A stretch of DNA of 64,000 nt from Ferruginibacter sp. (GTDB taxonomy: Bacteria > Bacteroidota > Bacteroidia > Chitinophagales > Chitinophagaceae). Below are positions 9,145 to 15,234 of the stretch, piece after piece. The stretch covers positions 62,001-126,000 of the forward strand of contig JAGOAX010000013.1 of the NCBI GenBank assembly GCA_017983695.1. Reading direction: 5' to 3'. The position numbers and the translations under genes are program-made. The notes beneath the pieces were generated by a model. The model made no database searches and had not been told where the DNA came from. It was given only the letters and a program-made list of their open reading frames with translations. Numbering within the stretch: position 1 is the stretch's first letter; each line of letters starts with the position of its first letter.

Positions 9145-9666
9145 TTACTTTCCCGCTTTTATTAAAGCTTTCGCCCTGCTTCTGAAAGCTGCTGTTTGAT
9201 GTGGCAATTGATCTTCAATCAATAATTTTAACTCCGGAAAAATCTCAGGATACAGTTTGGCCAAATTGTTCAGCACTGTTAATGAAAAAGCCTTTACTGC
9301 AACTGCTTCCGACGGACTTTCTACATACTTAAAACAAATATCCATTATTTGCCCCTGGTATTTTTTGGGTATAGTAATATCCTGCAACAACCGTATGCTG
9401 TTTCTTTTTACGGCATTATGCAGGTTGGGCTTTTGTAAGTTTTTAATTAAGCTGCTCCAATGTCTTGTAACAAATTCAGGATGTGCAATTACGGCATAAC
9501 TTACCGGCCATGCAGCCCTTTGCACCACACGGTATTCATCATTTAAAAATAAACCAAACAGTTCATCAAAGCGTTGTTGCGATGAACCCACCCAATTTAC
9601 AATTTTGGTGCATTGCAGTTTTGAATGTTCTTTTAAAATTTCTTCTCTTAAGTTAAAGGCTGGCAT
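9145..9666 (-). CDS. Small HEAT/ARM-like helical repeat protein
   Basis: 173 residues, no signal peptide or membrane segment, almost wholly alpha-helical. The pattern resembles degenerate HEAT or armadillo repeats: EYRVVQRAAWPVSYAVIAHP, then NAVKRNSIRLLQDITIPKKY, then EAVAVKAFSLTVLNNLAKLYP, then TAAFRSRAKALIKAGK. The protein is cytoplasmic and likely a protein-interaction scaffold. The gene sits upstream (in the minus direction) of the secreted protein gene at 8360 with a 116-nt gap, and is flanked on its 5' side by a pair of palindromic repeats. Specific role unknown. Confidence 0.6.
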   Translation of the reverse strand: MPAFNLREEILKEHSKLQCTKIVNWVGSSQQRFDELFGLFLNDEYRVVQRAAWPVSYAVIAHPEFVTRHWSSLIKNLQKPNLHNAVKRNSIRLLQDITIPKKYQGQIMDICFKYVESPSEAVAVKAFSLTVLNNLAKLYPEIFPELKLLIEDQLPHQTAAFRSRAKALIKAGK

Positions 9667-9684
9667 GATTGCACTAATTTAACG

Positions 9685-9708
9685 AACCTGCCTGCCGGCA
9701 GGCAGGTT
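9685..9708. repeat. 24-nt perfect palindrome (REP-like)
   Basis: A perfect palindrome centred on GCCGGC with arms AACCTGCCTGCC. A near copy lies at 9748-9767. Between them is a short stretch carrying an AATTCGTGTAA-type repeat on the opposite strand (about 9707-9720). Such palindromes are common intergenic elements in Bacteroidota genomes. Confidence 0.8.
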
Positions 9709-9747
9709 ACACGAATTAAAAATCAGTATCAATCTGTGTCATCAGTG

Positions 9748-9767
9748 CCTGCCTGCCGGTAGGCAGG
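9748..9767. repeat. Second REP-like palindrome, one position imperfect
   Basis: Same core as the element at 9685 (CCTGCCTGCCGG followed by TAGGCAGG) with one G-T mismatch pair. It lies just past the stop codon of the gene ending at 9775 on the minus strand, so it could form a 3' hairpin in that transcript. Confidence 0.75.
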
Positions 9768-9774
9768 TTCTATC

Positions 9775-10824
9775 CTAAAATGTTATTGCATTCACTCTAA
9801 GCTTTCCATTACTGTACTCCAGCGAAGGCATCGGGAATTTTACAATATTCAAAATATTCAGCGCTACTTTAATACCTTTTCTGTTGGTTTTAATTTTTGT
9901 AAGATCAAGATCGGGTGCCAGGTACCATTGGCGGTAACGCTTAATATCGGTACGGCTGAAATTGATAGTACCGCTTACATCTTTGCCAATATTTTCATTG
10001 GCACCAAACATACCTTCGGCACCGGTGCCTAAAGAAATTTGCAGCCACGCCGGTAATTTACTTTTAGGAAAGAATGATTTTAAGTTGGCACTCAACCAAT
10101 ATGTTTGCCCGTTGTAATCTTTTAAAAAACGTTCTGCTGTGCTGGCACCAAAAATCTTATTGCTTCGTTGTATCAGTGTGGGGTCGTTGTATGATTTATG
10201 ATGAAAAGAAAATTTGAATTGAATACGCTGTTCATCCCAGGCCAGTTCCTGTGCCACTAACATACCGCTGCCTAAAATATTAGCGCCAAAATCGCCCCAG
10301 CTCCAGCCCCATTCTTTACTAAAGCCATCTAATGTTTCAATAACGGTGTGATAAACCGCACCACTCATGCCACCAATCCAGATCCTTTTTTTGCGTTCCA
10401 TACCAGTCCACCGCCACAGCTCCATACTTGCTTTGCTTTCGGCATAAGTACTGTAAGCATGGCCAATTTTGTCAATGCCTTTCCATTCTTTATTATCATT
10501 AAAAGTATGAAAATTGCTTTGCGGATAATTTTTGTACCAGGCGGCATATAGGCCGGCCATAGCTGCACTGTAACCAATAATGTTGGTGGCGGCGATGATT
10601 TTTGTTCGGCGGCGGACTTTATTGTATTCAGCTATTGTAGGGTTATGGCAAAGTGGAATTTTAAAGCTAGTATCAGGGGATGTTAAAATTGTTTTATACC
10701 ATAAGGTATCCTGCGCCTGTACTAGAAAAGCTGCAATCATCAGCATTAAAAAGCTGAATAAAGATTTAAATGTCCAAGAGTGCGACGCCACCGAAGCCGA
10801 TTTATATTCTGGAGTTTGGTACAT
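9775..10824 (-). CDS. DUF2279 family envelope protein
   Basis: 349 residues by the ATG at 10824. The DUF2279 (YfiM-like) core is clear: GIDKIGHAYSTYAESKAS, then GAVYHTVIETLDGFSKEWGWSWGDFGANILG and AQELAWDEQRIQFKFSFH. The His, Glu and Asp in these motifs recall a membrane-associated enzyme-like core, but activity is unproven. A hydrophobic segment at residues 20-37 (LFSFLMLMIAAFLVQAQD) looks like a signal peptide, and the C-terminal half is beta-rich. The first ~17 codons derive from a dispersed repeat (10774-10797), so the annotated N-terminus is longer than usual; the next ATG (10746) would remove most of the signal peptide. Function unknown. Confidence 0.7.
   Translation of the reverse strand: MYQTPEYKSASVASHSWTFKSLFSFLMLMIAAFLVQAQDTLWYKTILTSPDTSFKIPLCHNPTIAEYNKVRRRTKIIAATNIIGYSAAMAGLYAAWYKNYPQSNFHTFNDNKEWKGIDKIGHAYSTYAESKASMELWRWTGMERKKRIWIGGMSGAVYHTVIETLDGFSKEWGWSWGDFGANILGSGMLVAQELAWDEQRIQFKFSFHHKSYNDPTLIQRSNKIFGASTAERFLKDYNGQTYWLSANLKSFFPKSKLPAWLQISLGTGAEGMFGANENIGKDVSGTINFSRTDIKRYRQWYLAPDLDLTKIKTNRKGIKVALNILNIVKFPMPSLEYSNGKLRVNAITF
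10774..10797. repeat. Copy 1 of a GAGTGCGACGCCA repeat, inside the DUF2279 gene
   Basis: CCAAGAGTGCGACGCCAC followed by CGAAGC; the same core occurs at 54185-54209 (reverse orientation) and 56969-56995. Here it lies within the coding sequence just before the signal peptide. Confidence 0.75.
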
Positions 10825-10871
10825 AAAAAAACAAAAATAACCCTATATGTTGTTATTATATACGAAACATT

Positions 10872-10879
10872 TATTTTTG
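10872..10879 (+). promoter_or_regulatory. -7 box (TATTTTTG) of the phosphohexomutase gene
   Basis: TATTTTTG fits TAnnTTTG, with TTG at 10848-10850, 21 nt upstream, as a -33 element. The start codon is at 10899. Confidence 0.5.
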
Positions 10880-10898
10880 AAGATGTAAACAAAACTAT

Positions 10899-12623
10899 AT
10901 GGAAGCAAATACACTTAAAAAAATTAATGATTGGTTAAGTGGTAACTACGATCAGTCTGTTAAAGATGAAATAACCGGTTTACAAAAGAATAATCCCGGC
11001 GAACTGGAAGATGCTTTTTACAGAAACCTTGAATTTGGTACAGGCGGCCTCCGTGGCATAATGGGGGTTGGTACCAACCGCATGAATAAATATACCGTGG
11101 GCATGGCCACACAAGGGTTCGCTAATTATTTAAAACAATCTTTTGGCGAAAATGTAAGTGTTGCTATTGCACATGATTGCCGGAACAATGGCCGGTTTTT
11201 TGCCGAAACCACGGCTAATATTTTTGCTGCCAATGGTATAAAAGTGTATTTGTTTGAATCGTTAAGGCCAACACCCGAACTGAGTTTTGCAATAAGAAAA
11301 CTAGGCTGCCAGGCAGGTGTGGTACTTACCGCATCACACAATCCTAAGGAATACAACGGGTATAAAGCCTATTGGAATGATGGTGCCCAGTTAGTACCAC
11401 CGCATGATAAAAATGTAATTGTAGAAGTGGAAAAAATTAAAAGCGTAGATGAAGTAAAATGGACTGGCGGCGAAGCTAATATTACTGCATTGGGTAAAGA
11501 AATGGACGAGGCTTACCTGGAGATGGTGAAAACATTGTCGGTATATCCTGATGTATGTGCAGCGCAACACGATCTTAAAATTGTGTACACACCTATACAT
11601 GGCACCGGTATAACTTTAGTGCCTGCCATATTGCAACGTTTTGGTTTTACCAATGTGCATGTTGTTGCAGAGCAGAGTAATCCTGATGGAAATTTTCCAA
11701 CTGTAGTTTATCCCAATCCCGAAGAAAGGGAAACCATGGGTATCGGATTAAAAAATGCAAAAGAAATGGATGCGGATATTTTATTAGGTACCGATCCTGA
11801 TAGCGACCGTGTTGCCATTGGTATTAAAAACAGCAAGGGAGAATGGGTGTTAATGAATGGCAACCAGACTGCAGTGCTTGCTTTTAATTACATGATTGAG
11901 GCAAGAAAAGCGAAAGGTATTGCACAGGCAAATGATATGGTAATTAAAACCATTGTTACTACCGACATGATTGATGTGATTGCCAAAGAAAATAATGTAG
12001 CCTGTTATAACGTGCTTACCGGGTTTAAATGGATTGCATCCATGATAGCTGCAAAAGAAGGCAAGGAAAATTATGTAATTGGCGGAGAAGAAAGTTTTGG
12101 ATTAATGATTGGTGATAAAGTAAGAGATAAAGATGCGATAAGTGCAGTGGCTTTACTTTGCGAAATGGCAGCGTATGAAAAAAATAAAGGCCGCAGTTTG
12201 TACGATAAGATGATTGACATGTACCTGCAATATGGTTTGTATAAAGAAGACCTGGTAAGCATTACCAAAAAAGGAATGAACGGTGCTGCAGAAATTGCAG
12301 ATATGATGAAAGGCTACAGGAATAATCCTCCAACAATACTGGATGGTGTTGCTGTTACCGAACTGCTGGATTATGAAATGCAGACCGGTAAAAATTTAGC
12401 CACCGGCAAAACCTGGACCATTGACCTACCTAAAAGCAATGTGTTGCAATTTGTGTTGGCAGATGGCAGTAAAATTTCGGCAAGGCCAAGCGGTACCGAA
12501 CCTAAAATAAAATTTTATTTTAGTGTTAAGGGAAGTGTAAGTAATGCAGCGGCATTTGAAGCAGCAGAAAAAGCACTGGATGAAAAAATTGCAAGAATTG
12601 TGAAGGAGATGGAGTTGAAATAA
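10899..12623 (+). CDS. Phospho-sugar mutase (phosphoglucomutase/phosphomannomutase family)
   Basis: 574 residues, the length of the PgcA-type alpha-D-phosphohexomutases. It interconverts hexose 1- and 6-phosphates in the cytoplasm, supplying sugar nucleotides and glycogen or glycolytic flux. All four family signatures are visible: RNLEFGTGGLRGIMGVG near the N-terminus, the phosphoserine loop TASHNP with Ser146, the metal loop LGTDPDSDRVAIGI, the sugar-binding loop GGEESFG, and the phosphate-binding RPSGTEPKIKFYF near residues 528-540. Start codon is supported by the promoter at 10872 and length. Monocistronic, ended by a strong terminator at 12646. Whether glucose or mannose is preferred cannot be told from sequence. 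Confidence 0.92.
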   Translation: MEANTLKKINDWLSGNYDQSVKDEITGLQKNNPGELEDAFYRNLEFGTGGLRGIMGVGTNRMNKYTVGMATQGFANYLKQSFGENVSVAIAHDCRNNGRFFAETTANIFAANGIKVYLFESLRPTPELSFAIRKLGCQAGVVLTASHNPKEYNGYKAYWNDGAQLVPPHDKNVIVEVEKIKSVDEVKWTGGEANITALGKEMDEAYLEMVKTLSVYPDVCAAQHDLKIVYTPIHGTGITLVPAILQRFGFTNVHVVAEQSNPDGNFPTVVYPNPEERETMGIGLKNAKEMDADILLGTDPDSDRVAIGIKNSKGEWVLMNGNQTAVLAFNYMIEARKAKGIAQANDMVIKTIVTTDMIDVIAKENNVACYNVLTGFKWIASMIAAKEGKENYVIGGEESFGLMIGDKVRDKDAISAVALLCEMAAYEKNKGRSLYDKMIDMYLQYGLYKEDLVSITKKGMNGAAEIADMMKGYRNNPPTILDGVAVTELLDYEMQTGKNLATGKTWTIDLPKSNVLQFVLADGSKISARPSGTEPKIKFYFSVKGSVSNAAAFEAAEKALDEKIARIVKEMELK

Positions 12624-12645
12624 AATTTATTTTGGTATGAATTAT

Positions 12646-12677
12646 AAATGTCAGGACTTTACTCCTGACATTTTTTT
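12646..12677 (+). terminator. Rho-independent terminator after the phosphohexomutase gene
   Basis: AAATGTCAGGA (12646-12656) pairs with TCCTGACATTT (12663-12673) around a six-base loop, followed by T residues to 12677. Confidence 0.85.
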
Positions 12678-12749
12678 ATCTTGCAGTTAATACCAAATAA
12701 AATCAATTTTAAAAAATGAAAAACTGTACAAAATATTTTACACTAAAAG

Positions 12750-12768
12750 CCCCTTCAGGGGTTGGGGC
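12750..12768 (+). repeat. G-rich palindromic repeat abutting the pcm start codon
   Basis: CCCCTTCAGGGG followed by TTGGGGC directly before the ATG at 12769. It resembles the elements at 54285-54318 and 62555-62576, which also end just upstream of start codons. The G-rich tail could serve as, or occlude, the ribosome binding site. Confidence 0.6.
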
Positions 12769-13425
12769 ATGAGAAAATACGAAGACACTTATCGCCATAA
12801 AGGGTTACGAAAAAAACTGATTGACATTCTTAAGGAGAAAGGTATTACTGATAATACTGTACTGGAAGCCATCAACAATATTCCCCGCCATTTTTTTTTA
12901 GACAGTGCTTTTGATGAAATTGCTTACGAAGACAGGGCTTTCCCCATCAGCGACGGACAAACCATTTCGCAACCTTATACGGTGGCTTATCAAACACAAT
13001 TGCTGCAGGTAAAACCTAACGATAAAATTCTGGAGATAGGAACAGGAAGTATTTACCAGGCATCGGTACTGGCAGAAATGGGGGCAAAAGTATTTACCAT
13101 CGAAAGGCAGAAGAACTTATTTGAAAAAACAAAGCAGTTTATTTTTAAATCAAAATATCCCAACCTTAAATTTTTTTATGGCGATGGTTTTGAAGGCTTG
13201 CCCACTTATGCGCCATTTGATAAAGTGATCATTACTGCGGCTGCACCATTTGTGCCGCCAAAATTAATTGAGCAGTTAAAGCCCGGCGGTAAAATGATAA
13301 TACCTGTTGATGAAGGGGAACACCAGCGTATGTTGCGGTTAACAAAAAATGAAGACGGTAGTTTTAGCGAAGAAGCTTTTCAGAATTTTTCATTTGTACC
13401 AATGCTTGCAGGGAGGAATGGGTAA
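12769..13425 (+). CDS. pcm: Protein-L-isoaspartate O-methyltransferase
   Basis: 218 residues. It uses S-adenosylmethionine to methylate isoaspartyl residues in damaged proteins, starting their repair in the cytoplasm. The family hallmarks are present: NIPRHFFL, then AYEDRAFPISDGQTISQPYTVA, motif I ILEIGTGSIYQASVLAEMG, and later APFDKVIITAAAP and LKPGGKMIIPV. Length is right. One oddity: residue 95 in motif I is Ile (codon ATT at 13051) where the family normally has Gly (GTGSGYQ), in the SAM-binding loop. The start codon directly follows a palindromic G-rich repeat. Identity is secure; full activity is less so. Confidence 0.9.
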   Translation: MRKYEDTYRHKGLRKKLIDILKEKGITDNTVLEAINNIPRHFFLDSAFDEIAYEDRAFPISDGQTISQPYTVAYQTQLLQVKPNDKILEIGTGSIYQASVLAEMGAKVFTIERQKNLFEKTKQFIFKSKYPNLKFFYGDGFEGLPTYAPFDKVIITAAAPFVPPKLIEQLKPGGKMIIPVDEGEHQRMLRLTKNEDGSFSEEAFQNFSFVPMLAGRNG

Positions 13426-13434
13426 TGCGAAATT

Positions 13435-13854
13435 TTATTTCAAACTTAATTGTGCATAGTTAGGATGCTCAGGATTGACAATCAGCTCTTGTCTTCTCGG
13501 ATGAATCAAAACATCCATTTCTTCCATCGGGATGGCACCTAACAAAGGTTCATTATCGCCTTGCAAAACCATAGCGCTGCATATTGCAGTACGGTTTTTA
13601 AATTTTACATGAATAGGTCCAACTACATCATATTCCTGTACACTGCCATCCGCCATGATGGCTTTTCTTTTTTCAATAAAACTCAATTCCAGCTGGGCTT
13701 GTATCGATTCATTAATGGCCATCATGTAAGCACCACTATCAACCATCATCCTTACTTCAATTTTTTTTATTTCCTCCTCACCAATAATATGGCGTTTAGC
13801 CATTTCTAAATCGCCTCCGTTTATTAAAGTAATATCCGCATAAACTAATCCCAT
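13435..13854 (-). CDS. Clan AA (retropepsin-like) aspartic protease family protein
   Basis: 139 residues on the minus strand, convergent with pcm. The single-domain retropepsin fold is indicated by VRMMVDSGAYMMAINE (catalytic Asp in the D-S/T-G-A motif), followed by AIMADGSVQEYDVVGPIHVKF and, near the end, EPLLGAIPMEEMDVLIHP, which matches the family's second half (LLG-pattern and hydrophobic-Asp strand). Such small proteins act as dimers. No signal peptide, so cytoplasmic. In some bacteria similar genes sit in toxin-antitoxin-like or regulatory settings, but nothing here supports that. Substrate unknown. Confidence 0.75.
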   Translation of the reverse strand: MGLVYADITLINGGDLEMAKRHIIGEEEIKKIEVRMMVDSGAYMMAINESIQAQLELSFIEKRKAIMADGSVQEYDVVGPIHVKFKNRTAICSAMVLQGDNEPLLGAIPMEEMDVLIHPRRQELIVNPEHPNYAQLSLK

Positions 13855-13941
13855 AGTATTCTTTTTATAAAGATACTAAAGTAAAAGTTAATTTTACCCA
13901 TCACAAAATAAGGCTTCGTTCCAAAGCAATATATTTAACTT

Positions 13942-14241
13942 ATGAAGATTTTTTCAAAAATAGTTTTCATTTGTAACCTGTGCTTTATCGTTTCTGTAGT
14001 TTTAAGAAAGGTTGAGCTCAGTTATAAAGCCAGAGGAAATACAGACCAGATCATCCCTTTACCTTTTGTAGAAGGAACACTTGCTGTATTGGGAGAGCTG
14101 GCAATTGTAGTAAATGTAGTTTTCTTCATTATTGCTTTGTATCTTTTAGTTGCAAAAAAACTAAAACAAATACCTACATGGATTGTTATTTTTAATTTTA
14201 CAGCACTGCTGGCGCAGATATACTGGTTTCTTATAGATTAA
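13942..14241 (+). CDS. Small integral membrane protein
   Basis: 99 residues with three predicted membrane segments, at about 6-21 (IVFICNLCFIVSVVL), 47-69 (LAVLGELAIVVNVVFFIIALYLL) and 79-96 (WIVIFNFTALLAQIYWFL). No motif I recognise. Its stop codon is 2 nt before the ATG of the queuosine-precursor transporter gene, so the two are almost surely co-transcribed and may act together in the cytoplasmic membrane. A TATATTTA sequence about 12 nt upstream of the ATG may be the -7 box. Function unknown. Confidence 0.65.
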   Translation: MKIFSKIVFICNLCFIVSVVLRKVELSYKARGNTDQIIPLPFVEGTLAVLGELAIVVNVVFFIIALYLLVAKKLKQIPTWIVIFNFTALLAQIYWFLID

Positions 14242-14243
14242 TA

Positions 14244-15032
14244 ATGATACATAATATACTTAAAGACAAAAGCACCAAACTCTTTATTATACTGGGCGGT
14301 ATTTTTATTGCCAGCGCCCTGATAGCAGAAGTGATAGGTGTAAAAATATTTTCGCTGGAAGATACACTGGGTATTAAACGGGCCAATATAAATTTATTTG
14401 GCAGCCCTTTTAGTTTTCACTTAACTGCAGGTGTTTTATTGTGGCCGGTGGTTTTTATAATGACAGATATTATCAACGAATATTACGGTACAAGAGGTGT
14501 CAGATTTTTATCATACCTCACCATTGTATTGATCAGTTATGCATTTTTAATTTTTACCGGGGCAATTAATCTGTCTCCATCCGAATATTTTTCTGTTGGT
14601 AATGGTATTGATAAACCCGATAATGCTTTTAGAGGAATTTTTGGCCAGGGTATGTGGATCATCATTGGATCGATGATGGCATTTTTAATAGGGCAGGTGC
14701 TGGATGTATTGGTGTTTCACCGCATTAAAAAAATAACAGGCGAAAAGAATATCTGGTTAAGAGCAACCGGCTCAACATTAATATCGCAACTGGTAGATAG
14801 TTTTGTGGTGTTATTCATAGCCTTTTATGTAGGCAAGCGTATTCAAACAGGGCAGGGGGAACCATGGAGCCTGCACCAGGTATTGGTTACAGGAACCGGA
14901 AACTATATTTACAAATTTGTAATAGCTATTGTATTAACACCTGTAATTTATTTAATACATGGCTGGATTGAAAAATACCTGGGCAAAAACCTTGCAAGCG
15001 AAATGAAGAATGCTGCCATGGAAAAGAAGTAA
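14244..15032 (+). CDS. Queuosine precursor transporter (YhhQ/DUF165 family)
   Basis: 262 residues, six or more membrane segments. YhhQ-family proteins import queuosine precursors (queuine or preQ bases) for tRNA wobble modification. Motifs of the family are visible: SFHLTAGVLLWPVVFIMTDIINEYYG near residues 54-80, which carries the signature TDxxNExYG, and ATGSTLISQLVDSFVVLFIAFYVG near 174-195. The protein is longer than the E. coli homologue, with an insertion between helices 3 and 4 (NLSPSEYFSVGNGIDKPDNAFRGIFGQG) typical of Bacteroidota members. It follows the small membrane protein gene by 2 nt and is followed by a hairpin at 15044. No preQ1 riboswitch was found upstream. Confidence 0.85.
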   Translation: MIHNILKDKSTKLFIILGGIFIASALIAEVIGVKIFSLEDTLGIKRANINLFGSPFSFHLTAGVLLWPVVFIMTDIINEYYGTRGVRFLSYLTIVLISYAFLIFTGAINLSPSEYFSVGNGIDKPDNAFRGIFGQGMWIIIGSMMAFLIGQVLDVLVFHRIKKITGEKNIWLRATGSTLISQLVDSFVVLFIAFYVGKRIQTGQGEPWSLHQVLVTGTGNYIYKFVIAIVLTPVIYLIHGWIEKYLGKNLASEMKNAAMEKK

Positions 15033-15043
15033 AAATCAAAAAT

Positions 15044-15091
15044 AAAAAGTCAAAATTCAAGGCGCCTACTGTTTTTTTAATTTTGACTTTT
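15044..15091. terminator. Bidirectional terminator-like inverted repeat
   Basis: AAAAAGTCAAAATT (15044-15057) pairs with AATTTTGACTTTT (15079-15091), with A-rich and T-rich flanks, directly after the transporter gene. Confidence 0.55.
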
Positions 15092-15234
15092 GATTTTTGA
15101 CTCTGCATGCCCTTTTCTTTTGCAAAAAAGCTGTTATAACAGTTTGAAACCCAGTAGTAAAAATTAATGTGCCTGACCGGGCTCTGTCTTTTCAGGTTTT
15201 TGCCTTATCTTCATTGCACTGCAACAGCGCACTT

